Shown here: piece after piece, positions 31,501-40,402 of the stretch
How positions within the stretch are numbered: the first letter of the stretch is position 1
Layout: each line of letters begins with the position of its first letter
Assembly (NCBI RefSeq): GCF_003027925.1
Contig: NZ_PYPS01000011.1
Span: 1 to 64,000, forward strand
DNA from: Micromonospora sp. RP3T
GTDB lineage: Bacteria; Actinomycetota; Actinomycetes; Mycobacteriales; Micromonosporaceae
Direction: 5' to 3'
DNA length: 64,000 nucleotides
The notes under the pieces: generated by a model
What the model saw: the letters and a program-made list of their open reading frames with translations, nothing else
Told to the model about the DNA's origin: nothing
Databases searched by the model: none
Position numbers and translations under genes: made by a program

Positions 31501-34190
31501 CCGGCGCCGCGCCGACCGGACCCTGCCTGATCGTCGGCCCACCCGGCGACCTGCTCGACGCGGTGACCGACGCGGTACGCGCCGAGGGCCTGGACCCGGT
31601 GCCCGTCCCGGCGCCGCCCGGCGTCGACCCGGTCGCCGTGCTGCGTGACCGCCTCGACACGGTCACCCCGGTCCGGGTGATCTCGCTGCTGCCCGCCGTC
31701 GCCGCCGGCCACGCGTCGGCGGACACCGGAGCGCCGGCGGCCGGACCGGGGCCGGGCACCGGCGCGGCCGGATCGGGGCCGGCCACCGGCGCGGCCGGAT
31801 CGGCGGCCACCGGCGACGCGGCCGGAGCGACGGCCACCGCCGGCGCGCACGTCCTCGCCGGCACCGTCGCGCTGGTGCGGGTGCTCGCCGACGCCGGGGT
31901 CACCGCGCCGCTGTGGTGCGTCACCCGGGGCGCGGTCGCCGTCGACGCCGACGACCCGGCGCCCGACCCGGCGGGCGCCACCGTCTGGGGCCTCGGCCGG
32001 GTGCTGGCGTTGGAACACCCCCGGCTCTGGGGCGGCCTGCTGGACCTGCCCGCCGACCCGGCCGGCCCGGACGCCGTCCGGCTCGCCCGCGTGGTGGCGG
32101 GGGACGGCGTCGAGGACCAGCTCGCGATCCGCGCCGGTGGCCTGCGCGCCCGCCGGCTGGAACGCGCGCCGGCCGGCGTCGACCGGCCGTGGCGGCCGGA
32201 CGGCGCGGTGCTGGTGCACGGCGACGCCCCGGTCCGCCGCCCGTACCTGCTGCGCCGGCTCGCCGAGGCGGGCGCGACCCACCTGCTGGTGGCCGGCCTA
32301 CCCCGGCCTGCCGACATCGACCGGGCCGGCGACGGGCGGACCACGGTGGACGGCGTCGAGAGCACGGACGGCGTCGAGCGGACCACCGTCGACGGCGCGG
32401 AGCGGCTCACGGTGCACGGCGTCGAGGTGACCACCGTGGCCGGTCCGGAGGCGCTGTCCGCCGCGTTGGCGCGACTGGCCGCGGCCGGCACGCCGGTGCG
32501 TACCGTGCTGCACGTGGCCGACGCCGGCGGAGCCGGCGAGCCGGTCGCGGCGGCCGACCCGGACCGGTTGGCCGGCACCGTCGGCGCGCACCTGGCCGCG
32601 GTGGCCCGCCTCGACGCCGTCTGCGCCGACCACCCGGTCGACAAGTTCCTGATCTTCGTCTCCACGGCCGCCACCTGGGGCAGTGGCGGCGCCGCGGTCA
32701 CCGCCGCGACCGGCGCCGGCCTGGCCGCCCTCGCCGCCCGCCGCCGCGCCGCCGGTCGACCGGCCACCGTGCTGGCGTGGGCGCCGTGGCACGGCGAGGT
32801 CACCGACCCCGAGCAGCTCCGCCGCCGGGGCGTCCGCCCGCTGGACCCCGGTGTGGCCCTCGACGCGCTGGACCGGGCCGTCGCCGCCGGCGGCGACGAG
32901 GTCGCCGTCGCGGACGTCGACTGGCCGGCGTTCGTGCCCGCGTTCACCGCGGTCCGGCCGGCCCCGCTGCTGCGCGGCGTGCCGGACGCGGTGACCGAAC
33001 CGACCGCCCCGGCCGCCGGGAGCGGCTCCGACCCGGCGACCGCGCTGCGGGACCGGCTGGCCGCCGTGCCCGCCGCCGACCGGCGCCGGATCCTGCTGGA
33101 CCTGGTCCGGGCGCAGGCCGCCACCGTCCTCGGACACGCCGGGCCGGGCGCGGTCGAGGAGGACCGGGACTTCCTGGAGCTGGGCTTCGACTCGCTCACC
33201 GCGCTGGAGCTGCGCGACGCGCTGCGCCAGGAGACCGGCGCGGAGCTGTCCGCCACCCTGCTCTTCGACCACCCCACCCCGGTCGCGCTGGCCGGCCACC
33301 TGCTCGGCGCGATCCTCGGCGGGCCGGCCGCCGACGCGCCCGCCGACGCGGCGTCACCGGAGGGCGCGGGCGGCCTGCTCGGCGGGCTGTTCCGGCAGCC
33401 CAAGGCGCGCGCCGACGCGGCCGGGTACGCCGAGCTGCTGGTCAAGCTGGCCCAGTTCCGGCCCAGCTTCCGCACCCCGGAGGAGCTGACCCGACCGGCG
33501 GCCGTCATGCGGCTGGCCGACGGGCCGGCCACGCCGGTGGTCTGCTGCTGCACCATGTCGCTGCTCTCCGGCGCGCACGAGTACGCCCGCGTCGCCGCCG
33601 GGATGCGCGGCCGGCGGGACGTGTGGGCGCTGCCCAACCCCGGCTTCGGCGTCGGCGAGGAGCTGCCCGCCGACCTCGACGCGCTGCTGCGGGTGCACGC
33701 GGACACCGTGCTGCGCGCGGTCGGATCCGGCGACTTCGTGCTGGCCGGCCACTCCGGCGGCGCGATGGTGGCCAACCTGCTCGCCGCCGAGCTGGAGGGG
33801 CAGGGCCGCGCCCCGGCCGCGGTGGTGCTGATGGACACCTACCCGGCCGGCAGCGAGGTGCTCGGCGGCTGGACCTCGCAGCTTCTCGACGGGATGGTCG
33901 AGCGGGACAGCGCGTACACCCCGATGGACGACCACCGGGCCACCGCGTGGGCCGGCTACCTGCCGCTGTTCCTGGACTGGAACCCCACGCCGATGGCCGC
34001 GCCGACGCTGCTCGTACGCGCCGGCGAGCCGCTGGGGGAGTGGACCGGGGAACCCGACGGGTGGAAGTCGGTGTGGCCGTACCCGCACGAGACGCGGGAC
34101 GCGGCCGGCGACCACTTCACCATGGTCGGCGAACGCGGCCCGGAGCTCGCCGCCACCGTCGACGCGTGGCTCGCCGAGCGGGGGCTGTGA
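28533..34190 (+). CDS. Terminal type I PKS: KS-AT(malonyl)-(inactive KR)-ACP-TE
   Basis: 1885 aa, ATG preceded by AGGGAGGG. The N-terminal coiled coil ([18 protein letters not shown]) is of a different docking type from the upstream PKSs. KS ~36 with TACSSS Cys ~208; AT GHSVGE ~655, HAFH ~753 (malonyl-CoA). The KR region ~980-1460 is a relic: the Rossmann GGTGxLG is replaced by VHGDAPV ~1227, catalytic Lys is His, Tyr is Thr (codon 32700-32702) and Asn is Gly (32712-32714), although Ser (32661-32663) survives. It also carries Gly/Ala-rich and TVDGVE-type repeats. ACP LGFDSL ~1550. The thioesterase ~1625-1885 has the nucleophile in GHSGG ~1739, Asp in MDTY ~1768 and His in GDHFTM ~1859, a complete triad. 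It should release and probably cyclise the chain, with the last beta-carbonyl unreduced. This is the last PKS of the line. Confidence 0.96.
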   Translation: MSVSLDEVVGALRASLLDNQKLKQQNQQLTDRLTEPVAIIGMSCRFPGGVRSPEQLWELVDAGRDAMAPFPADRGWDLDALYDTDPASRGTSYVRDGGFLPDAGDFDPAFFGISPREALAMDPQQRLLLETAWEAFESAGVDPTALRGAPTGVYAATSSQGDYAALLTGVGGGVEGYLGTGSAAAVASGRIAYALGLEGPAITVDTACSSSLVALHLACQALRLGECTLALAGGVSVMATPTVFVEFSRQRGLSTDGRCKSFAAAADGTGWSEGVGMLLVERLSDARRHGHPVLAVVRGTAVNQDGASSGLTAPNGPAQRKVIRAALANAGLTAAEVDVVEAHGTGTTLGDPIEAQALLATYGQDRSTPLLLGSVKSNIGHTQAAAGVAGIIKMVLAMRHGRLPATLHVDRPTPHVDWTAGAVELLTDARQWPASDRPRRAGVSAFGVSGTNAHAVIEQVEDPPTPPAGRPAPPAPWVVSARSGPALAGQARRLLEHLDTHPDLRPADVAYALLTTRAALPHRAAVTGDDPAALRAGLRAVAEDRPAPGVVRGVARTAGKLAVLFPGQGGQRPGMGAELHRRFPVFAAAFDEVAAELDRHLSRPLREVAFVAPDTPEAALLDRTEWTQPALFAYQVAAYRLVTALGLRPAHLLGHSVGELAAAHVAGVLSLPDAATLVAARARLMQALPAGGAMLAVRASVAEVTPLLDARVALAAVNGPESVVLSGDEDAVLAAGERLAAQGRRTRRLRVGHAFHSARMDDMLAEFRVVAEKLTWQPPSVPLVSDRTGEPLTDAQATDPGYWVEHVRDTVRFSSAVATLAAAGTGTFLDLGPDAALTALARECLPDAEPAAFVPVARRELAEPAGLLAALAAVDLRGAGVRWPALFAGTDATRVDLPTYAFAHERFWPDPIRLDLGPRPADPADGEFWSTAEDGDPAALAALLGLDDDAAGPLGDLLPALTGYRDRRRRTTTLDGLRYRTGWTPVEPPTGAAPTGPCLIVGPPGDLLDAVTDAVRAEGLDPVPVPAPPGVDPVAVLRDRLDTVTPVRVISLLPAVAAGHASADTGAPAAGPGPGTGAAGSGPATGAAGSAATGDAAGATATAGAHVLAGTVALVRVLADAGVTAPLWCVTRGAVAVDADDPAPDPAGATVWGLGRVLALEHPRLWGGLLDLPADPAGPDAVRLARVVAGDGVEDQLAIRAGGLRARRLERAPAGVDRPWRPDGAVLVHGDAPVRRPYLLRRLAEAGATHLLVAGLPRPADIDRAGDGRTTVDGVESTDGVERTTVDGAERLTVHGVEVTTVAGPEALSAALARLAAAGTPVRTVLHVADAGGAGEPVAAADPDRLAGTVGAHLAAVARLDAVCADHPVDKFLIFVSTAATWGSGGAAVTAATGAGLAALAARRRAAGRPATVLAWAPWHGEVTDPEQLRRRGVRPLDPGVALDALDRAVAAGGDEVAVADVDWPAFVPAFTAVRPAPLLRGVPDAVTEPTAPAAGSGSDPATALRDRLAAVPAADRRRILLDLVRAQAATVLGHAGPGAVEEDRDFLELGFDSLTALELRDALRQETGAELSATLLFDHPTPVALAGHLLGAILGGPAADAPADAASPEGAGGLLGGLFRQPKARADAAGYAELLVKLAQFRPSFRTPEELTRPAAVMRLADGPATPVVCCCTMSLLSGAHEYARVAAGMRGRRDVWALPNPGFGVGEELPADLDALLRVHADTVLRAVGSGDFVLAGHSGGAMVANLLAAELEGQGRAPAAVVLMDTYPAGSEVLGGWTSQLLDGMVERDSAYTPMDDHRATAWAGYLPLFLDWNPTPMAAPTLLVRAGEPLGEWTGEPDGWKSVWPYPHETRDAAGDHFTMVGERGPELAATVDAWLAERGL
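31757..31803 (+). repeat. Short tandem repeat in the inactive KR region of the last PKS
   Basis: The 20-base unit CACCGGCGCGGCCGGATCGG occurs at 31757-31776 and again at 31784-31803, a 27-bp (nine-codon) period. It encodes a Gly/Ala-rich low-complexity stretch ([18 protein letters not shown]) inside the structural part of the dead KR. It keeps the frame, so slippage expansion in a domain no longer under constraint is the likely origin. Confidence 0.8.
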
Positions 34191-34274
34191 GGCCGCCCCT
34201 TGGCTGCCCCTAACGCCCCCTATCGCGGTGGCGGACAACTGTCTTACCAGGAACCAGGACGGGAGCATGACGAC

Positions 34275-35300
34275 GTGGACGAGGCAGTGGTGGTCGACGG
34301 GCTGGTCAAGAAGTACCGGCCCGACATGCCGCCGGCGGTGGACGGACTGAGTTTCTCGGTCGCCGCGGGCGAGGTCTTCGGTCTGCTCGGGCCGAACGGC
34401 GCGGGTAAGACCACGACGATCGGGGTGCTGACGACCCGGGTGCGGGCCACCTCCGGTCGTGCCCTGGTCTGCGGCGCGGACGTGTCCCGCGCGCCGGCCG
34501 TGGCCCGGCAACTGCTCGCGGTGGTGCCGCAGCGGGTCAACCTGGACCGGTCGCTCACCGTCCGGCAGAACCTGCTGTTCCACTCCGCGTACCACCGGGT
34601 GTCCCGGGCCCGCCGGGTGAAGCGGGCCGACGAGCTGCTGGAACAGATGGGCCTGAAGGACTTCGCGAAGGCCCGCACCGACTTCCTCTCCGGCGGCCTG
34701 GCCCAACGCACCATGATCGCCCGGGCGTTGATGCACGCCCCCCGGGTGCTCTTCCTCGACGAGCCGTCCGCCGGTCTCGACCCGCAGTCCCGGCTGTTCG
34801 TGCACGAGCGGATCGCCGACCTGAAGCGGTCCGGGGTCACCGTCGTGGTGACCACGCACGACATGGAGGAGGCGGAGAAGCTCTGCGACCGGGTCGGCAT
34901 CGTCGACCACGGCAAGCTGCTCACCCTGGACACGCCGACCGCGCTGACCCGGACGCTGCCCGGCAGCAGCACGCTGACGCTCGTGGTCGCGCCCGGCGCC
35001 CCGGCCGAGGCGGTGCAGACCGCGCTGACCGACGTGCCGGACGTGGAACGCGTCGAACGGCTGCGCGCGGGCGGCGCGGCGGAGCTGCCGATGTTCCCCG
35101 GCATGCCCATGATGCCGACGCCGGAGGATCCGGACGCGCCGCTGTCGTTCCGGGTCTACACCGCCGGTGCGCCGGCCAACGCCGTGCCGATGGCGTTGAA
35201 GGTCCTCACCGACCTCGGCTGCGAGGTCCGTGACCTCAGCGTCGGCCAGCCCAGCCTGGAGGACGTCTTCATCCACCTGACCGGAAGGGACCTTCGGTGA
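34275..35300 (+). CDS. ABC transporter ATP-binding protein (DrrA-like drug exporter)
   Basis: 341 aa. The GTG at 34275 is chosen because GGGAG lies 9 nt upstream and the protein then begins just before the ABC fold. An ATG at 34267 is out of frame, and an in-frame ATG at 34200 would overlap the end of the PKS operon leader and has no ribosome site. Walker A GPNGAGKTT ~40, signature LSGG ~138, Walker B VLFLDEPSAGLD ~158 and the switch His in TTHDMEEAE are all present, so it should hydrolyse ATP. The C-terminal domain resembles DrrA-type ATPases that drive export of antibiotics through a separate ABC-2 permease. It has an odd Met/Pro-rich loop (MFPGMPMMPTPEDP). The stop overlaps the start of the permease gene by 4 bp (GTGA), so the two are translationally coupled. 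Likely role: self-resistance and export of the polyketide. Confidence 0.93.
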   Translation: MDEAVVVDGLVKKYRPDMPPAVDGLSFSVAAGEVFGLLGPNGAGKTTTIGVLTTRVRATSGRALVCGADVSRAPAVARQLLAVVPQRVNLDRSLTVRQNLLFHSAYHRVSRARRVKRADELLEQMGLKDFAKARTDFLSGGLAQRTMIARALMHAPRVLFLDEPSAGLDPQSRLFVHERIADLKRSGVTVVVTTHDMEEAEKLCDRVGIVDHGKLLTLDTPTALTRTLPGSSTLTLVVAPGAPAEAVQTALTDVPDVERVERLRAGGAAELPMFPGMPMMPTPEDPDAPLSFRVYTAGAPANAVPMALKVLTDLGCEVRDLSVGQPSLEDVFIHLTGRDLR

Positions 35301-36133
35301 CCGTCACCGCCCCCGCCGCGCCGGCGCCGCCGGCCGTCACCGCACCCCCGCCGGTACGCCTGCGCGACCAGCTCACCACGTTCCGGGCGGTGCTCTGGCG
35401 CGACGTCTTCGTCACCAGCCGGGAGCTGGGCGGATTCATGGCCCAGGTCTTCCTCCAGCCGCTGTTCATGCTGTTGATCTTCGGCAAGGTGCTCAAGGAT
35501 CTCGGCTACGCCAGCGACGACTTCGCCAACGTGCTGCTGCCCGGCGTCATCGCGCTCAACGCGTTCCTGATCGGGCTGGAGAACACCGCGCTGCCGATGG
35601 TGATGGACTTCTCCTTCACCCGGGAGATCGAGGACCGGCTGCTGTCGCCGATGGCGATCCCGCTCGTCGCGTTCGAGAAGATCGTCTTCGGCGCGATCCG
35701 GGGCCTGGTCGCCGGGCTGGTGCTCATCCCGGTCGGCATGCTGATCCTCGGCGTCACCTGGCCGCTGTCCACGCTGCTGCCGGTGATCGGCGTGCTGGCC
35801 GCCGGCGCGCTGGTCGGCGCCGCCCTGGGTCTGACGTTCGGCACCCTGGTCCCGCCGCACCGCATCCAGATCATGTTCACGGTCACGCTGACGCCGCTGA
35901 TGTTCACCGGCGCCACCCAGTTCCCGCTGCGCGCGCTGGACTCGCTGCCCTGGTTCCAGGTGGTCTGCGCGCTCAACCCGCTCACCTACGTCAGCGAGGC
36001 CACCCGGTCGCTCGTCGCGCCGCCCGGCGTCCAGTCGGTGCCGCTCTGGCTGGACCTGGTCGTGCTCGCCGGGGTGTTCGTGGTCTTCACCGCCGTCGGC
36101 ATCCGCGGCTTCATGCGCCGGGCGATGGACTAG
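35297..36133 (+). CDS. ABC-2 type permease (DrrB-like)
   Basis: 278 aa integral membrane protein with about six hydrophobic segments (from residue ~45 to the C-terminus) and the ABC-2 motif region around LNPLTYVSEATRSL. It starts with GTG inside the stop of the ATPase gene (GTGA overlap), with GGAAGGGA upstream. The N-terminal ~30 residues are Ala/Pro-rich and cytoplasmic. With the upstream ATPase it forms a two-gene exporter of the daunorubicin-resistance type. Its position between the PKS and the glycosyltransferase suggests that it exports the cluster product. The substrate is inferred from context only. Confidence 0.92.
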   Translation: MTVTAPAAPAPPAVTAPPPVRLRDQLTTFRAVLWRDVFVTSRELGGFMAQVFLQPLFMLLIFGKVLKDLGYASDDFANVLLPGVIALNAFLIGLENTALPMVMDFSFTREIEDRLLSPMAIPLVAFEKIVFGAIRGLVAGLVLIPVGMLILGVTWPLSTLLPVIGVLAAGALVGAALGLTFGTLVPPHRIQIMFTVTLTPLMFTGATQFPLRALDSLPWFQVVCALNPLTYVSEATRSLVAPPGVQSVPLWLDLVVLAGVFVVFTAVGIRGFMRRAMD

Positions 36134-36145
36134 GGGACGGCCGCG

Positions 36146-37501
36146 ATGACCCCCGACGACGCCCCGCTGCTGCTGGTCAGCTCCGGCAGCGCGGGGCTGT
36201 TCAACCCGCTGCTCACGCTGGCCGGCGAGCTGAAGCGCCGGGCCGCCCGACCGGTCCGGTTCGCCTGCACCGACGAGCGGCGGGCCGAGATCGAGGCGCT
36301 GCCCGGCGACGGCGACGTGCGGTTCGTCTCGCTCGGCCCGCCCCGGGTGGAGGTCCGCCCGGAGCACTGGGACGACGAGACGCACCACCGGATGTCCACC
36401 GGCTCCCGGGTGGTGAACTTCGCCAGCTACGTCGACGCGTCCACCGACTTCGACCACCTGCACGAGCTGTACGAGCGCTGCCTGGCGGTCATCGACGAGG
36501 TGCGGCCGGCGCGGGCGGTGGTGGACTCGTTCGCCTCGTTCGGCCTGGACGCGGCCATCACCCGCGGGGTGCCGTTCGTCATCAGCGTCACGGTGCCGCC
36601 GTCGAACTTCCTCCAGGACAGCCTGCCGCCGACGTACCCGATGTCGTTGTCCGGGCTGCCACTGGCGATGAACCCCAGCCAGCGGGCGGCGAACGACCGC
36701 TACCGGGCCGCGCTGGTGGCCACGCTCACCGAGCCGGAGCGGCTCGCCCGCAGCACCGCCGCCGCGGCACGGCGCGCGGACGCCGGCATCAGCAACGTCG
36801 AGCTGCGCCCCTCCCAGTACGCCGAGGCGGCCCAGGCGCTGCTCGCCTACACGGTGTTCGGGCTGGAGTACCCGTTCGACACCGCGCCGGCGAACCTGCG
36901 CATGGTGGGCTCGATGGTGCCCCGGGAGATCGTGCCGAGCCCGGACGGCGCCGACCTGCGGGCCTGGCTCGACGCCCACGAGTCGGTGGTCTACGTCGGC
37001 TTCGGCACCATCATGCGCCCGACCGCCGCGCAGGTGGCCGCGCTGGTCGAGGTGGCCGCCCGGCTCGGGCCGGCGCACCAGGTGCTGTGGAAGCTGCCCG
37101 CCGCCCGGCACGCGTTGCTGCCGCCGGCCGACGAACTGCCACCGAACCTGCGCGTCGAGTCGTGGCTGCCGTCGCAGGTGGAGGTGCTGGCGCACCCGCA
37201 CGTCCGGGTGTTCTTCAACCACGCCGCCGCGAACGCGATCCACGAGGCGGCCTGGTTCGGGGTGCCGCAGCTGGTGATGCCGTTCTGGTTCGACTGCTAC
37301 GACGGGGCGGTGCGGGTGGTCGACGCCGGCGTGGCGCTGGCGGTCGAGCACGAGGACCCGCTCGACGTCGACGACATCGTCGGGAAGCTGCGCCGGCTGC
37401 TGGCCGAGCCGTCCTTCCGGGACCGCGCCGCCCGCTGGCGTGACTGCCTGCGCCACGCCGGCGGCGTGACCGCCGCCGCCGACCTCGTGCTGAGCGGATA
37501 A
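36146..37501 (+). CDS. UGT-like glycosyltransferase (GT1/GT-B fold)
   Basis: 451 aa. GT-B fold protein related to macrolide glycosyltransferases and the eukaryotic-type UGT family. The second half has VYVGFGTIM ~282, WLPSQVEVLAHPHVRVFFNH ~345 and a PSPG-like donor site. That site reads NHAAANAIHEAAWFGVPQLVMP followed by FWFDCYDGA, where family members usually have HGG or HCG, then a D/E-Q pair contacting the sugar. The first half (acceptor side) has no strong motif. It starts 12 bp after the permease and is the last gene of the + strand run before a bidirectional terminator. No sugar-nucleotide genes are visible, so the donor is either a common cell sugar (UDP-glucose or similar) or made elsewhere. 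It could decorate the product or inactivate it intracellularly for self-protection. Confidence 0.85.
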   Translation: MTPDDAPLLLVSSGSAGLFNPLLTLAGELKRRAARPVRFACTDERRAEIEALPGDGDVRFVSLGPPRVEVRPEHWDDETHHRMSTGSRVVNFASYVDASTDFDHLHELYERCLAVIDEVRPARAVVDSFASFGLDAAITRGVPFVISVTVPPSNFLQDSLPPTYPMSLSGLPLAMNPSQRAANDRYRAALVATLTEPERLARSTAAAARRADAGISNVELRPSQYAEAAQALLAYTVFGLEYPFDTAPANLRMVGSMVPREIVPSPDGADLRAWLDAHESVVYVGFGTIMRPTAAQVAALVEVAARLGPAHQVLWKLPAARHALLPPADELPPNLRVESWLPSQVEVLAHPHVRVFFNHAAANAIHEAAWFGVPQLVMPFWFDCYDGAVRVVDAGVALAVEHEDPLDVDDIVGKLRRLLAEPSFRDRAARWRDCLRHAGGVTAAADLVLSG

Positions 37502-37503
37502 GG

Positions 37504-37517
37504 AAGGGCCCCTTCTT
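37504..37517. terminator. Small GAAGGG/CCCTTC palindrome after the glycosyltransferase gene
   Basis: GAAGGG and CCCTTC face each other across one base, immediately after the TAA stop of the glycosyltransferase, and are followed by TTAAC. It probably acts together with the longer palindrome just downstream. Similar GGGCCCC-centred elements are, to my recollection, common between Micromonospora genes. Confidence 0.5.
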
Positions 37518-37531
37518 AACGCATTCGGTAG

Positions 37532-37578
37532 AGGCGGGGCCCCTTGTTAACACCCGGTGTTAACAAGGGGCCCCGCCT
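37532..37578. terminator. Perfect 23-bp inverted repeat, bidirectional terminator
   Basis: Bases 37532-37554 are exactly reverse-complementary to 37556-37578, with one base between. The arms contain GGCGGGGCCCC and TTGTTAACACC. The element lies between two converging genes (glycosyltransferase + and LAL regulator -), where a terminator working in both directions is expected. There is no long T run, as is usual in GC-rich actinomycetes. Confidence 0.85.
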
Positions 37579-37594
37579 TACACCGACGGTCGGG

Positions 37595-40402
37595 TCAGGA
37601 CGCGGCGGGCTGGATCTCCTCGCCCAGCGGCTCGGCGAAGGCCACCAGTCGGGCCGGCAGGTCCGAGCGGCGCTTGACGTCGAGCTTGCGGTAGACCCGG
37701 GTCAGGTGCTGCTCCACGGTGCTCACCGTGATGAACAGCTTGCTGGAGATCTGCCGGTTGGTGTGGCCCTGGGCGGCGAGCGCCGCGACCCGGCGTTCGG
37801 CCTCACTGAGTCCGTCCTCCGGCTCCGGCGTCTCGGCCGGCGGACCCGCCGGCACGCTGCCCGGCTCGCGCCGGACCAGCCGTTGCGCCAGCACGGAGGC
37901 GCCGCAGTCCTGCGCCAGCTGGTACGCCCGACGGACCAGCAGCCGCGCCTGCGCCGAGTCGCCGGCCCGTTGCAGCGTCTGCCCGGTGTCCCCGAGCGCC
38001 CGGACCAGCTCCAGTCGGTCGCCGCAGCCCTGCAACAGGTTCACCGCCTCGGAGAGCAGCTTGCGCCGGTGGTCCGGCGCGGTGGTGCCGGCGAGCAGCC
38101 GCAGCGCCCGGCCCCGGGTACGGTCGTCCACCCCGTGCGGCACCCGCAACTGCTCCTGGAGCAACTGGGTGGCGTGCGCCTTGTTGCCCACCGCGAGCTG
38201 TACCCGGGCCAGCTCCAGCCGCCAGGGCACCAGCCCGGCCACGTCCACGCCCCAGGCGCGCATGAGTTCGCCGCACCGACGCAGGTCGGTGGTGGCCGCG
38301 TGGGCCCGGCCGAGCGCCAGGTGGTGGCGGGCCCGGGCGGCCAGGTAGTGCAGCCCGAGCGGGGTGCGGAAGGCGCCGGCCGGCACGCTCTGCGCCAGCC
38401 AGCGGTCCGCCTCGGCGTGTCGACCGGACTCGGTGGCGCAGGAGATCAGCGTGGCCAGCGGGCCGGCCGCGGCGACTCCCCAGGCGGCCACCGGCAGGTC
38501 GTCGAGCGCGGCCCGGGCCTGCTGGTCGGCCACGGTCAGGTCGCCCAGCCGCAGCGCCGCCTCGGCGCGCAGCGCCCGCAGCACCGCCCGCCAGAGCGGG
38601 GCGTGCCGCACGGCCGGCCGCTCCAGCAGCGCCGCCGTCCAGGCGGCCACCCGGTCGGCACGCCCGGCCCAGAGCAGCGCCAGCAGCGGCGCGGCCAACA
38701 TGGGGAGCATGCCGTCGTCGCAGTGGTGGCGGTGCAGCAGTTGTTCGGCGCCGGCCACCGCGTCGTGGTCGCCGGTCGGCGTCAGCGCCGCGCCGACGAG
38801 GCCCAGCGCCTGCGCCGGTGAGGAGCCGCCGGCCAGCAGCGCGGTCCGCGGCACACCGGCCGCTTCCCGTACGGCGGCCAGGTGCTCCGGGTGGGAGAGC
38901 CCCAGCAGCAGGTGCATCGTCCGGCGACGGCCCGTCGCGTGGGCCTGCTCGTCGTCCCCGGCGCAGCCGGTGATCGCCTCGTCGGCCTCCTCGACCCGCC
39001 CCTGCCACAGCAGGTACGGCGCGGCGGACAGGGCGGCGTCGGCCGGCCAGCCGCCCGCCCGGGCGGCGTCGACCAGTTGGTCGAGGTGCCCGTTGACGGC
39101 CAGCGGATTGATCTGCCAGCGCGCGCTGACCTGCATGGCGGTGATGGCGACCCGCTGTTCGTCGTCCACCTCGGCGCGGCCGACCAGGCGCAGGCAGCCG
39201 GCGGCCACGTCGGGCCGGCCGGCGGCGAGCGCCTGGGCGGCGGCGTCGTGCAGCACGGGAACGGTCCACCCGGCCTCGGCCCACCCGGCGGCGACCAGGT
39301 GCTCGGCCACGCCGCCCGGCTCGACACCGTGTTCGTGCAGCACCTCGGCGGCCCGCTGGTGCAGGTCGCGTCGCTCGTCGACGGACATGTCGGCCAGGAT
39401 GGACCGTCGGATCCTGGGGTGCCGCAGCCGATCATGGTCCAGCAGGCCGGTGGTGCGCAGCATGCTGACCATCGGGGTGACCGACTCCGGCACCACGTCG
39501 AGCAGGTGGCCGAGCAGGTCCGCCGGGCCGCCCGGCCGGTCCAGCACCGCCATCGCCTGAGCCACCCGGCGTACGCCCGGCTCGTGCCGGTACAGGCAGC
39601 CGAGCACCGCCTGGTCGAACGCGTCGCCGAGGGTGGCGTCCATGGTCGGTTCCTCGTCCGTCGCCGGCCGGGGCTGTTCCTCGATGAGCGCGCGGGTGAG
39701 CAGCGGGTTGCCGCCGGTCATCCGCAGGCAGCGCTCGGCGGCCTCGCGGGCCGCCGGCTCGACGTCGTCGTCGACCAGCCGGGCGATCGCCTCCACGGTC
39801 AGCGGCGGCAGGGTGATCCGGGTGAAGTGGGGCTGGCTGAACAGTTCGGCCCGGAAGTGCGGGTGCGACGGGCGCAACGTGCGGGCCTCCGCGAGCACCA
39901 CCATGATCGGGGTGTGCCGCAGCCGGCGGGCGACGTAGAGCAGGCAGTGCAGCGACGCCGGGTCGGCGTGGTGCACGTCGTCGACGGTCAGCACGAGCGG
40001 CGCCGACTCGGCCAGTTCGAGCAGCGTGCCGAACAGGCCGTGCAGCACCGGCGCCCACACCTGGTCGGCGGCGTCGTCGCCGCCGTGCCCGGGCTCCGGC
40101 GGGGCGGCCGGGGAGTGGCGCAGCAGACGCTCCACCCGTACCCCGGTCTCGGGGTCGAGCCGCGCCCCCTGGAGGAGTTGCCCCAGCACCCCCAGGTGCA
40201 GTCCGCGCTCGGCGCGCGACGCGGTTGCGCTGAGCACCCGGCCACCGGCGGTGGCCGCCCAGTCGCCGAACGACTCCAGCACGCTCGTCTTGCCGCTGCC
40301 CACCGCGCCGGTGACGAGCGAGACGTGTCCCCTCCGCTGCCGTTCGCAGTTCTGGAAGGTCTCGCGCAGCAGGGTGAGCTGTTCTTCTCGCTGTACCAGC
40401 AC
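37595..40402 (-). CDS. LAL-family transcriptional regulator (ATPase + LuxR HTH), first copy
   Basis: 935 aa from GTG at 40402, which puts the AAA/NB-ARC-like ATPase right at the N-terminus (VLVQREEQLTLL). The open frame extends 147 codons further upstream but that part is compositionally unlike protein. Walker A GAVGSGKTS ~31; Walker B LVLTVDDVHHAD. A long helical, TPR-like middle region follows. The C-terminal LuxR helix-turn-helix (~868-925) has LSEAERRVAALAAQGHTNRQIS and the recognition part VSTVEQHLTRVYRKLDVKRR. LAL proteins are large pathway-specific activators often found in macrolide clusters (PikD-like). It is transcribed toward the PKS operon's end, with its twin directly upstream on the same strand. 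Likely role: activation of this cluster, inferred from family and location. Confidence 0.92.
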   Translation of the reverse strand: MLVQREEQLTLLRETFQNCERQRRGHVSLVTGAVGSGKTSVLESFGDWAATAGGRVLSATASRAERGLHLGVLGQLLQGARLDPETGVRVERLLRHSPAAPPEPGHGGDDAADQVWAPVLHGLFGTLLELAESAPLVLTVDDVHHADPASLHCLLYVARRLRHTPIMVVLAEARTLRPSHPHFRAELFSQPHFTRITLPPLTVEAIARLVDDDVEPAAREAAERCLRMTGGNPLLTRALIEEQPRPATDEEPTMDATLGDAFDQAVLGCLYRHEPGVRRVAQAMAVLDRPGGPADLLGHLLDVVPESVTPMVSMLRTTGLLDHDRLRHPRIRRSILADMSVDERRDLHQRAAEVLHEHGVEPGGVAEHLVAAGWAEAGWTVPVLHDAAAQALAAGRPDVAAGCLRLVGRAEVDDEQRVAITAMQVSARWQINPLAVNGHLDQLVDAARAGGWPADAALSAAPYLLWQGRVEEADEAITGCAGDDEQAHATGRRRTMHLLLGLSHPEHLAAVREAAGVPRTALLAGGSSPAQALGLVGAALTPTGDHDAVAGAEQLLHRHHCDDGMLPMLAAPLLALLWAGRADRVAAWTAALLERPAVRHAPLWRAVLRALRAEAALRLGDLTVADQQARAALDDLPVAAWGVAAAGPLATLISCATESGRHAEADRWLAQSVPAGAFRTPLGLHYLAARARHHLALGRAHAATTDLRRCGELMRAWGVDVAGLVPWRLELARVQLAVGNKAHATQLLQEQLRVPHGVDDRTRGRALRLLAGTTAPDHRRKLLSEAVNLLQGCGDRLELVRALGDTGQTLQRAGDSAQARLLVRRAYQLAQDCGASVLAQRLVRREPGSVPAGPPAETPEPEDGLSEAERRVAALAAQGHTNRQISSKLFITVSTVEQHLTRVYRKLDVKRRSDLPARLVAFAEPLGEEIQPAAS

